A DNA stretch of 64,000 bases from Siphlonurus alternatus (taxonomy: Eukaryota; Arthropoda; Insecta; Ephemeroptera; Siphlonuridae), in the NCBI GenBank assembly GCA_949825025.1, contig OX463785.1, positions 14,447,971 to 14,511,970 on the forward strand. The letters are read 5' to 3'. The notes under the pieces are model-generated. The model searched no databases. It was not told the DNA's origin and saw only the letters and a program-made list of their open reading frames with translations. The translations under genes and the position numbers were made by a program. How positions within the stretch are numbered: position 1 is the first letter of the stretch; the number at the start of each line of letters is the position of its first letter. Shown here one piece after another: positions 11,101 to 23,400 of this stretch.

Positions 11101-13229
11101 TTAAGAAAAAGATAGGACTTGCCGACACGTGACGTCACAAAAAGGACTTTCAATAATTTTTTAAAAATACTTCCCGGGCTCTAAAAAATCTGAAAAAAAT
11201 CAGGGTAGCATAACTTTGCACGCTCTATCCATTTCTGCAATAAAAAAAATTGAGGACAATACTCCATCCCTAGGCATGTCATTAAATTTTGTGCATTTAT
11301 TCTCCTTTCTTTTCAATTAAAAATTTATTGAAACAATATAGTGACATAATTTTGACATACTGTATATGACATCATAAAGACACGTATGGACATCTGGTGG
11401 GTTTTACCTGAGTGATTCTAAAAGTGACATTGTTTTGATATCAGAGCATTGCTATTGGCTAAAGTACACGTTTAGTTGAGTCAAACTGACTATCAAGAAG
11501 ATTTTTAATGCCACCTTTTGGTGCTTTATGAGGTAAATATTACTATCTTTGCGTGGGATTTTGACGCCAAGGTCGTCACAAAGGTACCTTCTGTTTGGCT
11601 ACTTCTTCGTCGTGCTTGGCTCTTTCCAGCTGTTTCAACTTGAAGGCCTGCTGTGCCCGTAGTTCCTCCGCCAGCCACTGCTGTTCTCGGCGCTGGTGTT
11701 CCGCTTCTTCCTCAGCCGCCAGAGCCTCCTCTGTGGCTGCTTGTTGGGCCAGCCATGCCTTGTGACGCGGACTGCTCTCAGCTAGATCAAATACGAGAGT
11801 TGTTTAAAGCACGCTAATTTAATTAATATGCACTGAATCAAATTGTTTTAATTATAATATGAATGAAAAGCTGGTTATATACAGAATTGTATGCATATTT
11901 ATTCATACAGACTATCTATATAGGACAAGTTTTGTTTTTGACAGTAGATTAAGCTATGATAGATAATAGACTGCTCTTCCATCTTTCTATTTTGTTTGTA
12001 TTTATAACTACTAGAGCTTTAATTATTAAGCAATAGAGATATTTTAAAATAAACAAAAATGAATGATTTTTATATAAAAGACATAGAAGGTATGAACCTA
12101 TGAACACATCAAATTTCATACGTGCGTCAAACTCCATATCCATTATTGACATTGAGATATTGACACAACCAATCAGGGTCATGAACTGTTAAGTTCAAGT
12201 GTCTAACATTTGTTGTGTTCCTACATATAAAAAGCATCAAAAGTACACAAACAGTGTACCGGTATACAGTATATTACAACGAACCTCTCAATATTAGCTC
12301 ATCTCTTTCCTCAGCAACTTTTGATCTAATACGTTTTCTTCTAATCTTTTTTGCTGTTTTCCTCCACTCCTTATGTCTGAAACAAAACAAGTACATAATT
12401 AAGATATTCCTCTGTTCTATAAAATAGTGGAGCGATTTGTTAATATACATCATTAAAATATAAGAAAAATTCTCTACATTTCCTCTCAAAAATATGTATA
12501 GTATTTATATATTTTTTTACAGGGATATACCCCTATGAGCTTGAAGCTCGAGGCGAGATAATGGGTAGGAATATAAGGAAGGGAAAGAGGATGGCGGCTA
12601 ATGCGATTGGCCTAGCTGTTACGAGTCCCCCAGCATTCGCTCATGGGTGAGACTGAGGGAACCGTGGAAAACCTCAGTCAGGATCAGGACAGACACCTCA
12701 ACTTTTTATCAATGGACCAAAGTGATGTTCAAAGCCTAGGGAACCACACAGTGCATTATCACTGCAATGGGTTGAAAGCAATCTCGAGATGGATTGTCCT
12801 ATAGGGAGGGAGCATCATAATTTTTACTTGAAACGGTCACCCATTTAAGTACAAACAACACTTGAAATTGCTTGATTTTGGTGATCTAACGAGAACCGGT
12901 CAATGCCACTGAGCTGTAGCCATGCATTACAGTTTACAGTACTGTACCGTACCCGCACCATTATGGCATGCATATAATATACAATACAGTATGTGCAGTA
13001 CAGTGTACAGTACCACATTTATTTTTAATTTCCAGTCATTTTGGACCTAATGTCTGGTAATTTAGGACATATGGGTACCTAGATTTGATATAGTTTCTAA
13101 GGAGATGTAACAGATGCTTGGCTTCTAGCAATCTAGATGCTGTGGCATGCATGGGGCAAAATTCAAATAGGTAAAATAATTTAATAGGACCGAAATTGTG
13201 ACGAACTTAATACATATTTACCTTCCCAT
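5132..13229 (-). CDS. ZRSR2: U2AF35-related splicing factor (ZRSR2/Urp-like)
   Basis: Coding exons, 5' to 3' on the minus strand: 13229-13222, 12376-12285, 11781-11588, 10165-10031, 8810-8698, 8390-8244, 7064-6838, 6552-5652, 5207-5132. All junctions are GT-AG and keep frame, giving 630 aa. Residues 1-160 are a charged coiled-coil-like region. A CCCH finger follows (C164, C173, C179, H183), then a U2AF-homology RRM at about 184-304 with the run LRGNVYAQF, then a second CCCH finger (C305, C313, C319, H323) and HVFRNP. Residues about 330-605 form an Arg/Ser-rich domain. This order is that of ZRSR2, which recognises 3' splice sites, especially of U12-type introns, in the nucleus. Human ZRSR2 is somewhat shorter; the RS tail is longer here. 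The ATG is chosen because the 8-nt first exon joins in frame to the HKEWRK exon and lies just downstream of CCAAT motifs. A minus-strand AATAAA lies at 5075-5070. Confidence 0.93.
7089..7204. repeat. Short palindrome in ZRSR2 intron
   Basis: Inverted arms CACTACATTTACATGGTGG and, on the right, CACCGTCATGTAAACGTAGTG enclose GATCCGTTGACGATG and CGTCGTCAACGGAT. The repeat starts about 25 bp upstream of the acceptor of the RRM exon (high end 7064). No coding capacity. It probably is a MITE-like foldback. Confidence 0.6.
7219..7394. mobile_element. Foldback element, family 5 (CAATAATGAGCTAT)
   Basis: Built from repeated CAATAATGAGCTAT units on the left and ATAGCTCATTATTGCA on the right, with GCTATTTCAGGTGAGTGCAA and its inverse around a loop. 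Related copies occur at 20811-20962, 51149-51361 and 56224-56434, with a partial copy at 14646-14730. The unit contains a sequence resembling a splice junction (TTTCAGGTGAG), so within introns it could act as a decoy site; that is inference. Confidence 0.7.
7500..7889. mobile_element. Foldback element, family 3 (TTAAGGGTAAGATAA ends)
   Basis: Long palindrome. The left end TTAAGGGTAAGATAACACGA is mirrored by the right end TATTATCTTACCCTTAA. Arms of about 180 bp include CAATCGATTGTTGTAGTCCC and CAATCGGACGATCCAATTT, with a short unpaired centre around 7690. It lies in a ZRSR2 intron. The terminal motif is shared with family 4 (41816-42170), although the interiors differ. Confidence 0.8.
8048..8073. 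repeat. AAAC microsatellite
   Basis: Tandem CAAA/AAAC units in a ZRSR2 intron. No function inferred. Confidence 0.6.
9149..9262. repeat. Half of a foldback element, family 14
   Basis: AAAATTATTCTCTTTCACCTG and the following GATTGATTCCGTGACGTC, with TCTATCTCAAAACAAGCGGG, resemble the complete palindrome at 31672-31905. The right arm is absent and is replaced by the LINE fragment that begins near 9265. Confidence 0.5.
9265..9912 (+). mobile_element. LINE 3' fragment: RNase H domain and zinc knuckle
   Basis: A 5'-truncated non-LTR retrotransposon remnant in a ZRSR2 intron. One frame, from about 9268, encodes an RNase H-type segment with LSDSTAA, then QWIPAHCNIHGNEQADYLAK, so the Asp and His-type active-site residues are visible. 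That frame ends at the stop at 9657-9659. A shifted frame continues with KFRLDTGHDYLGCYQKKF and the knuckle CKLCKKEPQDRGHLFRC, typical of the C-terminus of R1/Jockey/I-group ORF2 proteins. The 3' end is a run of GAA/AGA units. The frame break and truncation make it a dead copy. The clade is not resolved. Confidence 0.8.
10560..10836 (-). mobile_element. SINE with tRNA-Glu-derived head
   Basis: On the minus strand the head reads GGTGTAGTGGTTAGTACAC (A box) and later GGTTCAAATCCCG (B box). The intervening stem CTTGG/CCGAG encloses the loop CTCTCGT, giving a CTC (Glu) anticodon. The acceptor stem and spacing are degraded, so this is not a functional tRNA. The 3' part (about 10560-10620) contains a conserved block, GTTCACAGTGCTCTCTGGGG on the plus strand, that recurs without the head at about 45815-45880 and 62935-63010. 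The element lies in a ZRSR2 intron. Confidence 0.7.
10948..11267. mobile_element. Foldback element, family 1
   Basis: Near-perfect palindrome with ends TGGAGTATTGACCTCAATT and, inverted, ACAATACTCCA. Arms carry ATTGCAGAAATGGATAGA, GCAAAGTTATGCTACCCTGA, GGGAACTATTTTTAAAAAAT and GTGACGTCACGAGACGCC. Close copies are at 14330-14646, 27786-28113 and 62527-62836; divergent relatives are at 24226-24527, 26256-26533, 33695-34015 and 61045-61374. No open frame of note. Probably a MITE mobilised in trans. Confidence 0.85.
12519..12925 (-). mobile_element. SINE with 5S rRNA-derived head
   Basis: Minus-strand copy of the SINE at 2066-2478. The 5S-like head lies at the high-coordinate end (GAGAACCGGTCAATGCCA on the plus strand) and has diverged in the middle. 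The body block ACCGTGGAAAACCTCAGTCA and the tail are kept. It lies in the first ZRSR2 intron, between the 8-nt first coding exon and exon 2. Confidence 0.75.
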
Positions 13230-13500
13230 TGTCACGTAGCACATTAATTTATTAAACAATTCATTCAATTCATTCAGTAACGCGACGGATTCTAATAAAA
13301 TAGCATTAAAATTAAAAAAATACGTTTTGTTGCGTTGATCAGCTGATTAGTTTGTTAAGCGCGCGCTCGCACTGTTTATACGTCATTGGTCAGAATTCAA
13401 CCAATGAGAACTAATATACGCCATACGCCTGCGAGCTATGCAATTTGCACAACATGCAAGCTAAAGGGGTTGCCTCCGTTTCAGGCTTGAAATAGCAAAA
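13230..13500 (-). promoter_or_regulatory. Probable ZRSR2 promoter region with CCAAT motifs
   Basis: Immediately upstream of the ZRSR2 start codon the base composition becomes less AT-rich, with GCGCGCGCTCGC near 13360. Two oppositely oriented CCAAT motifs lie within 30 bp (GTCATTGGTCAG and CAACCAATGAG, about 13380-13410). No TATA box is evident. This resembles a housekeeping promoter. The transcription start cannot be placed from sequence alone. Confidence 0.45.
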
Positions 13501-14329
13501 AATTAAATTAGAAATTTTCCGAATAAAATACATTCAAATTATCAATTGAAGAAACAGTAATCTTAAAGTTCAATTATTGAAACTTTAAACCTGTGTGGTG
13601 TGGCAGCGGTGACAAAATTCCAAGCAAAATTTAATTTCTAATTTAATTCATAATTTTAGAGAAGATAATAATTTTTAATATAAGCAGAGTGCATAGCAAA
13701 ATTTGAGAGTAGCGAGTAGATAGATGATATTTCGTAATTGGTGATATTAAGTTTATTCATATATAAAAAAAGGAAACATATAAAATAAATAACTATGAAA
13801 AAGAATTTCAATAATAAAAAATTCACTGGAACAGTAATATTATAATAGAATAAAATTCCTGAGGACTCTTTTATTAGAGTTTTTACTTTTTACACTTTTA
13901 TCATTTCAATGTTAACTATTATATAGTGGTGTTGGGAAAACTTAGCTAAATTTACAATAAAGACACAAGTTTACAAAATGTTTTCTCTTTATTATTAAAA
14001 TCATTATCTTTTACATTAATATAAAACTGCATTTTTTTTAAAGATACGCTAACATTTTTTTTTTATTTATTTATAATCTAAGCCAAAAACAAAAAACATT
14101 ATATTTTTATATTATGTGTTTCAATGCAAAATTGTACTTACATTTGGCTGTTGTATGTTTTGAAAACATATTTATACTTTATTAATAAATTCACAGGCAA
14201 AACTGGAACATTTGTTCAAAAAATTATGAAAGAAAATGAAGTCCACCTGGCACTTTTAAATAAATCACCCTTTGTCTGGAATAAATAGCCAACTGCTAGG
14301 TGAGAGGATGCAACTTTGTGCTTGAGCAA
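13500..14329. other. AT-rich intergenic DNA
   Basis: Nothing coding or structured is seen. It lies between the 5' end of ZRSR2 and the family 1 element at 14330. Confidence 0.4.
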
Positions 14330-14646
14330 TTGAGTATCGAGCTCAATTTTTTTATTGCAGAAATGGATAGAGGGTGCAAAGTTATGCTACCCTGATTTTT
14401 TTCAGATTTTTAACTGACCGGGAATTATTTTTTAAAAATTATTGAAAGCCCTTTTTGTGACGTCATGAGGCGGCAAGTCCTATCTTTTTCTTAAGGAGCG
14501 GCGTCTCGTAATGTCACGAAAAGGACTTTTAATAATTTTTTAAAAATACTTCCAGGGCTCTAAAAAATCTGAAAAAAATCAGCGTAGCATAACTTTGCAC
14601 CCTCTATCCATTTCTGCAATAAAAAAATTTGAGGTTGATACTTCAT
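14330..14646. mobile_element. Foldback element, family 1
   Basis: Palindrome of the same family as 10948-11267, with ends TTGAGTATCGAGCTCAATTT and TTTGAGGTTGATACTTCA. The core is inverted relative to some copies (CTTAAGGAGCGGCGTCTCG on the right). A partial family 5 sequence (GATAGCTCATTTTTGCATGA) abuts it to about 14730. Confidence 0.8.
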
Positions 14647-14730
14647 TTACAGCTCTAAATCACACTCATTTGAGTTGGCAGATAGCTCATTTTTGCATGA
14701 TTATGGTAAGCAGATAGCTTTTTATTCTAG

Positions 14731-17306
14731 ACCAAGGGCAAAATATTGATTACGAATTTTTTTTTCAAATTAAATTTATTTTTTTCAACAAATTTATTTT
14801 TTTAGTTTTTTTTTAGATGCCATGCAAAACAATTTCAAACACACAATACGGTACCTAACTTTCAACATTAAGATCATAATAACAAAAGAATAAGATAGAA
14901 AAACAGTAAATTTCTTGCCAGATACAAATTTAATAAAAGATCATTCTGTTATCAGCTTATATTTTTTTATGTTTTAGACTTCATATATTACATTTTTTAA
15001 AATTAAATTGGCATATGACAACTGTATTTACTATAAAAAAAAAATACAAAATTGCACCTATTCACACAACAAAAATAATCTATAGATTTACATGTTCCAC
15101 TTAAAGGAATGGAAAGACTTCGATTTGACCATTTGAAAACTTGTCAAAATTTTCATATTACTGTTTCTATTTTTATACACATGCAATATTATATAAATGA
15201 CATCACTTTTAAACATATTGTTTTAAAGTAAATAATTTGTAGTCATTATATGATAATAAACAAATAAATGTTTACATTTTTTTATAACAATCAAAACTAG
15301 TAAACAATGTTACAGTAGAAATTGGAAGAGAAATTGAATATTTATAAAGATTTACAGGCCAAGATTTAGCTTCAAAAAAATTCTCAGATTCTTTTTATAT
15401 TTTATTAAGTCAATAAAAATGAGATTCACAACTTATTAATTATCATTTTTTTTTACAATAATTTTAGAAAAGAATTCATGCTTTGATTATATTGTTAAAG
15501 CTTTAGGCTTAATTATTTGTTTATATCTTAGCAAAAGCCAATTGGAATGTCATAATATCAATGATTAACTACGTACTATGAAAAAAAGTATATTTAAGGT
15601 TAAAAACAATACAAAATATAAAATAATTAACTATGAGGTAAAAAGAAGAGTCATACAATTAAAAACATTGAAATTATTCAGGTTTTCTCATTTCAAAATA
15701 AGAAATGGAGAAATACAATAATGAAATATTTTTGATAAAAATAAAAATACATACATTTAAGAAAGCTGCTAAAAGGCTACCTTTTTTTTAATACTAATGA
15801 ATTAATTAATACTTAAATAATGGATGGAATAAGTTGATTTTTTTATATTATTTGGATAAAATAAATTGCTTAAGATGTTTAAATACATCTATGGTTTTTC
15901 AGATCTATTTTAAGATATTTTCAGATCTGAGTCACAAAAAAGTAAAAAATAATAAAATTACTGATAGTAAAACACTTTCAAATTAATTAAGATAATAATT
16001 AATAATGAAAAAAGTCTTTAGAAGACAAATTTAACAGGTTCAAAAATATAAATTTTAGTAAGAGGGTAAAATATAATATTCCCTTTTTTATATAATATTA
16101 TATATTTTTTCTTTCTTTTTTTTTTTTAATTATAATACTAATTAGGGCTTATTCTTTGCCAAAGTTTTTTTAACAATCAATATCTGCAACAAGGGACAAT
16201 TCAAGGCTTCAATTCCTATAAAAATATTTTAGTTATAATTTTTTAGTTCATTTTAAACCAATCGTTGTTAATCACACTACCATATCTAACTCTGCAATAA
16301 GAATCATTATTATCACTTTTACATACAAAAATGAACTTTAAGCAAAGGATACACAATGAAACCTTAAATTGAACCCTCACAACCTACAAATTGCATCTTG
16401 TGCCTTTCTGAAAGTCTGTTTTTAAAACAATAAAGCTTAAATTCTATAAGAAATTAATTTGATTTGAGCTTATTGTGTTTTTTTTTTTTAACAGATTTTC
16501 GTTTCTCTTTTGTTTTAATCACTAGAGAGTAAGTTCTGTTTTTACATTTTAATCAGTGCTGGTATGATTTCATGTAATTGACATAGACAGTGGTAAAAAT
16601 ACAGCTGTTGTCATATGTATCAAATAGAATTTTAATAAAAAAAATTAAATAAATAACCAAAATTTATTTTTTAGACATTGTTTGCTACTATTAAGGAATT
16701 AGCACAATTTCAAGGATGAATTGACATCTATTTTCATACAATTAGAAACAAAAACATTAAGATATTACCACTGAATATTGAGATTTCAACACTCTGATGT
16801 GTGTCCTTATGTACTCATATCTTATCTGAATGAGTTACAATTAAAATTTATGCTCAGAACTTTCTGTAAAATTTGAGGTTTACAGTTATAAAACAAACTG
16901 TAAATCATTTTAGTGTTTGAAATAAACTAAGAGATTGCAAGTCCATTAATAAAATGTCTGTTAAATCCAAAATAAACTAGATTCTTTAAAACTTACTTAC
17001 AGTCATTTTGTGATACAGTAAGTGCTCCATTTCATTCAATTATGATACATTTTTTTTCAACTTTTGATTTAACCCAGAAAAAAATTATCATACCTATACA
17101 GATGCTACTGAATATTTTTGGCAGTGATTATTACTTCTGATTTTCTTTTGTTTTAAAATTGAGGTAATGTATCATTATTGATGCAAAGCCAGTGCACTTA
17201 CTGTACCAGTACAAGATGTTTCAAAGTTCCAAGAATCATAGTCAAAATGGTATTCTATTTCAATATGAACCGTTATAAATTGTATGCTATTTCAATACAC
17301 AACAGT
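14731..17306. other. AT-rich spacer including the probable Nrx-IV 3' UTR
   Basis: Very AT-rich, with no exon-like frames. Several minus-strand AATAAA hexamers (TTTATT on this strand, for example near 16663) could serve the Nrx-IV transcript, whose stop is at 17307-17309. Which one is used cannot be told from sequence. Confidence 0.35.
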
Positions 17307-17497
17307 TTAGATGAACCACTCTTTTTTCTTGCGCACCTGATGTCCAGTGGCAGCGTTCACCACGGCCTGGTCAGGGTCCAACGCTCCGTCCGCTCCCTTA
17401 TCTTCCTGAGTCAGGTACTCGCCCTTGTGGCGCGCCATGTATCGTCCAATCAGCACCGTCATCACCAGCAGAGCAAGGAAGATTATCGCGAGAACAC
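17307..17497 (-). CDS. Nrx-IV: Nrx-IV terminal exon: membrane helix and cytoplasmic tail
   Basis: Together with the end of the previous exon it encodes the helix (ILGGVLAIIFLALLVMTVLI), the juxtamembrane RYMARHKGEYLTQEDKGA, and a C-terminus KKKEWFI before TAA. In Caspr and neurexin proteins the juxtamembrane basic/aromatic stretch binds FERM proteins of the 4.1 family, and the last four residues bind PDZ domains. Here the tail is about 45 residues, as in fly Nrx-IV, with no added proline-rich region of the Caspr1 kind. Confidence 0.93.
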
Positions 17498-20400
17498 CTT
17501 TGGGAAGAGAAGAAGAGCAATTTAGTCGTTACATAGGAAGACTTCCATATCAAACGCTTTCTTCAGTTGTTTGAACTTTGATAGTGTACAATACAAAGAA
17601 ATTTAACTTTTGCATTTAAATAATAAGCACAAAAATAAACATTTTGCTATATTAATTAGATAATTACAATTATTTAAGTGTTTAGTTTTCAAATAGAATA
17701 CAAAAAAGTTAGAAGCTACATTATTTAAAAAATATAATGGGGAATTCTCCTACATTTATTTTAATTTTTTTTCAGATGCTCTATGCCTTGAAATTAAATG
17801 TCCCAAAACAAAAAAGTTTCAATCTTCAAAATTGGAGACAAGGGAATTTTTTAAAAATCTTCCTTCTTTTGAATTTAGCGCCAAAACGTGACGTAGAAAC
17901 TGCCTAGCAGGCGAAATTTTCCTGCAATAAATTTATATTTTCGATTATCACTCTTAAAATAAACTGATATTGGAGACAAAATTATTGATACTAGGGTAGA
18001 AAAACCCGCTGATTTCGATTGTGTTACTAAAATTTATAGCCAATCACTCCTTGACGCTCAAATTATGATATCAGGCAGTTGTTGTGTGTTAACTAGGGAG
18101 TTTCTACGTCACAATTTTCAGGTTTGCGCGCAGGTTGCATACTTTGCCCCTATTCTAATAATCCCTTCAGAGTCCCCAAATTTGAGTTTAAAAAGTTGAA
18201 ACTTAAGTCAAACTTATTGTTAATATGTACCCTATCATAATATAGTATTTAAATTAAAATTTGAGTTGTAAGAGAATTCCCCATCAAAAATTAAATAGTA
18301 ATGATCATTTTGTAACACCTGTATTTCTCTATTTTTTTGTTTATAACTTTTTAAATTATCACACTAAATAGCAGATATTGTGGCTATTTTATTTTACAAT
18401 ATTTAGTTATCACAGACTCGAAAAAAACCTACAATTTTAAAAACTGTTTCAGCTTGCTTCATTTTAATAAATCAGACAATCGGACTGTACCTCCAAGAAT
18501 TGCAGAGTCGGTCCTTTGGTAGATGGCTCTCAACTTGTCTTCGTCCACCTCTGGAGGGGGTCTGGTCTCCACTGTGTTGGGGGGATGAGTCACCGGCTCA
18601 ACTCCACAGAAATCTTCCGTCAGGGGATCTGCAAACACACCGCAATGTATTGTTATTGTTCAACTTAGCTTATGAAAGGCACCTTTTTTTATTGAATATT
18701 ATGAACATAAAAGTTTAACACAAAGCATAAAGTTTAAGTTAATCATGATATCACAAAAATAATTTTTATCTTCATTTTATTTTGAAAATTTTATGCCTCT
18801 TTAAGAAATAACAGTGATTTTTATTTAAAAATTTAGATGTTTTAATATACAGTAAATCTTCTACTTTCTCTAATTAAAGGGTATTCTAATTTATTTTAAA
18901 TGAACATTTTTATTCCTCTAAAGTTTTACATAATGATGCAATAATATTTCATTAATTTCTCACCTCCTCCCATCTTGACGCTAGCTGGTCCATCCTCTTG
19001 GAAGGCTAGCTTGAGGGGGTAAATGTCGTCAAACTCCACCCTCGAGACGCAGCCAATGAAGCCCTCCGTCATGCTCTCGTTCTTGCCAATGTACATATAC
19101 TGAATGTTGTTGAACTGAGCATCAGCACTAGCCTTGATGTTGAACCGATATTCCTGTGGCTCGTAGTTGTCAATCTAATGGGAGAAATTATTAAGTAATC
19201 AAAACAGGAGGATAAGGGTGAAATATAAGCTCTTGAATAGAGGCTTAAAATAAGCTGAGACGTACTGACTTGAAGCCTTTAATGGGGTACTGACCGGTAT
19301 TTGAGTTAGCAATACTAATAAAAAGTACTGTGAATTCTATGAAGAACGAGCCCTATTAGAGCATTCTACGACAATTTGCTGATTTTATATGAAATTTTAA
19401 AACTTTTTTTGATGACGTCATACCATTGAATCTTAAATGGGGGAATGCATCAGTTAACATTGCTAAAATGAAAAGTTATTGAAGTACGAATTTCAAACCT
19501 TCATTATCGTGATTCTAGCACCTGAAAACCTTGCAAATGAAGTTTTGGTTAATTTTCAATATTAAGTATGGGATTTGGCAATGTTAACTGATCTATTTTC
19601 CCATTTAAGATTCAATGCTATGACGTCATCTTTGAGAGGTTTTAACAATTCATATAAAATCAGGAAATTGTCATAGAATGCTACAATAGGGCTTGTTCTT
19701 CATGGAATTCTCGTGCCTTTTGAAATGTTGACAAAAATTTGAAACATTTTTTTTGGTCAGTACCCCATTGGCTCAGGCATAGAAATAAAATGCTCTGATT
19801 GGCTAAAACTTTGTTTACACTCGTTAGCATTTAAGTCGCTGCTAGATCTTAGTTTGAATAAGATCTAGAAAACATGCATTTATTTATTTTTTCTCAGAAA
19901 GAAAATATTTAACTGTACTTAAACAAATTATTGTTATCAAATTTAACAAGTAAGTAGGCACACAATTATTACAGGGTTAGAAATATTAAAAAACTAACTG
20001 CCAGAGAAATTTATATTTACTCTTGTATCATAAAATATTATTTATTTAAAAAAAAAAAAAAAGACTACCAGTATAAATACTTTTTTGATAGAAGCTACCA
20101 ACATACCTGCATGGTGAGCTTGGAGCCTGAGTCAGCTCGAGTGATTCTGACGTCATGATACTGTCCAAGACCAAAGTTCTGATTGGGAAAGATCAGCTCT
20201 TGACGCTCAAACCCAAAGTCAAACACCACACGTAAGTGACCTGAGAACAGTTGAAAAAAAAATTGAAACATCCATCCAACTATAAAATTTATAAAAAAAG
20301 TTATTGAATCAACTGTGGGAAATCAATTTTAAATTTGGATATTGAATGTTTAAAAACTAACTATGATTTCAAAGTATTTTTCAATACAATTTAAAAATTT

Positions 20401-23400
20401 ATCAAGTTCACAATTAAAATAACAACAAAGAGTATACCGTCATAACGTTATTAAAAAAAAGACACTCACCGCTGTTGGACACTGCGATGGTCATGTATTC
20501 TCCGGATACATTGGAGAAGAGTCCCAGAAGGAAACCCTTGGGATTTGTGGTTGTGAAGCCTACTCGGATCTTCTCAGAGATGGTAGACCTCCAACTGCCC
20601 GCAAAGTCGTACTTGATGTATGAGTTAGAGCGCATGTTCACCCCAATTTCTGCAACAACATCAGTACTTGATGAGTATGCTGATTCTGCCCAATTAATTT
20701 CTTGTTAAGTTATTACTATTGACTAGTAATTCTGTTTATAAATTTGGAATATTTTAGAAACATAAATTTACTAAGAAACAAATTAAAAGTATCATAAATA
20801 AAAATATATAATGTCTCTCGTATGCATTCAGGTGAGCGAAACAATTAGCTTTATTTTATACCTATTTACAGCTCTTAATTGCACTCACCTGATATAGCAG
20901 ATATCTCATTATTGCACATGAGTTCATGGTAGTAAATAGCTCATTATTGCAGATGAGGGACAAATTATATAAAACGTTGTCATCTGCATTTTTGTGGATG
21001 CCAGAATACAAAATAATTTATTTGGGGAAGTAAGAGAAAAACAGAGGGGGGGGAAAGAGTGTACCACTTATTTCTAAAGTGGTATTTACACATTTTTTCA
21101 ATGAAATGTTTAACAATTACGTAGCAGCTGATAATGAAAGTGCAAACAAATGACTCCTAATGTTAACAATTACCGTCGGCACAGATTGGTCCCTTGAATG
21201 CAGTCCAGCGGCAGTCACAGCTGTAACCGTCGTACCTCTCCCAGCAAGTACCGTTGTTGAGGCACGGGCTGCTCTCACACTTGCCAACACAACCGGGGAC
21301 AACACCTGCAACAATACACTGGGGTCAGTTTATTGTTGTAATTAGGTCAAGTATTAATACAATTTTCATTTTATCTAAACAAAAAATTCCTAGATTTTCA
21401 GTAGCAACGTTACTGTTACAATGGGATTGATTTTTTTTTTGTTCACTAGTAAATAGTGATACTGTATTTAATTATTAACAGTATACCAGGTATAATCTAT
21501 GTATTTATGATGAAAGCTTGATAAAGTTGTTTTTAATACAATTTTTTCAAATTTAATGGTTTATAAAAAATGAAATAAAAAAAAAAGTTAAATTTCAGAC
21601 AACAATGGATACAAGTACAGTACAACATACCGTAAAGTCCTCGATCAGCGTATTTTCTGAGATCGGCAAGTTGACCGTTCAGCAGCAGAGCACGTATGCA
21701 ACCAACATAACCATCACGATAATCGACAGAAGCCCCTGTGGAGAAAAAGGCAAAAGTTGATTCATCTCATTCTTGTATACCAAAGTTAAAGAAATATATA
21801 AATTTTTTTGTCAACTCGATTAAGGATTATTGTAACTATGGTAATTATTTTTTTATGGTAAAAAAATACACATAAAATTTATATAAGAGCATAATGACTG
21901 TTGACTTTCTGAAGCAAAAAAGTAATTATTCGGTCCAGTTTTTGAAACATTAATTTTTTAGTTGAAAAATATGCTGAGTTGACTTGAACAAATGGACGCC
22001 AGATTTCCAATGATATTCGCACTATTTATATCCTGTATATCTCAAAAACTAGATCGATTATTGCTTTATTTTTTTGGATGAATATATACTGTGTGTTATA
22101 ATGTAAGGAAGGGTTACTATAATTTTCAGAATGATTCACCATCTCCTAAGATCAGCTCCTTAAAACCGTCTTTAGTACAAGACTCACCAATGACGAGGTC
22201 TGAGGTCAGGTGGAGAGCCCTGACAGGTCCAGGTGGCTCTCGTACCATGGCCTTGAGGGCTCCGTCCACCACGATGCGAGCCTCCTTCCTGTTCCTCTCG
22301 ACCGACACAGAGTGCCAATTGTTGTCGGCCAGACGGTACGAGGTCTCAACGTTGACACCAAGCGGACCACTGCCGGCCTGGTATTGGAACTGCAGCTGGT
22401 CACCACCTAAATTAGAGAGATTATTTATTATAAGGAACCATTGTGGTTGGATATATTAATATAAGGAAAGAGACAGGAATAAACCAACAAGCCTAACCAC
22501 GATGAGATATTTGTAGTAGGTGAATCTTGTTGGTATAGATAACCCAAATATTACAAACACATTATTGAGACGTTTTGATTGAAAAAAGACCACATCATTA
22601 AATATTGGTCAAAAAGTCTCAATAATATGTTTGTATATATGTATTTGTGTAATCTGTGCCAACAAGATTCACTTGCTATAGGCATCTCATCTTGGTAAGG
22701 TTTGTTGTTCAATTCCTAGAGTTTATTTATTATTTATTTTCATCATGGATACATAAAAAGTCAGAGGCAGGAGACACCAACCTCACTTAAATCATCACCC
22801 AATAAACAGTAACAGAAGAAGTATCAACTCACCAATAATGGAGATCTTGATGAAGTCTGTGGGTCCCCTGCTATGCATGATGACTGCATTCTCTGCCGTG
22901 GTACGGAACTCAAAGTAAATGTCACCAATGTGACCCATGTCGAACGTTGGAAGGTTGATGGTGGCGTCAGAAATACGGAAAGTCACGACGTTGTTGAACA
23001 AGTCTGTAGTGACAATAAAGATTTGGTGAATAAGTTCAAAGATTTAAGGTTAAATATAAGCTATTACGTTTGGATCAGGCTCGTGTTCTGATTGGCTAAA
23101 ACTAAACTTGTTTCCAGTTTAGTGCTTATTTATTAACTTTTTTATGAAGCTTACCGGTACATTTTAACCTTTAGCCTCATAAATTACTTTGAAGTACATT
23201 GAAGCTGTTATCCTTATGTTATTAGTACATTTCAAAAAATATATTCTTTGCAGCTTGTAAGTTGAAAAACATAAAATAAATTGCTCTGTTTTAAAATTAA
23301 AAATATAAATATACAACCTATAAAAACATATCTATTATCAAAAGATGATAAATGATATCTTGATGATTTTTCATTATAAATAAATAATTTAATACAAGTT

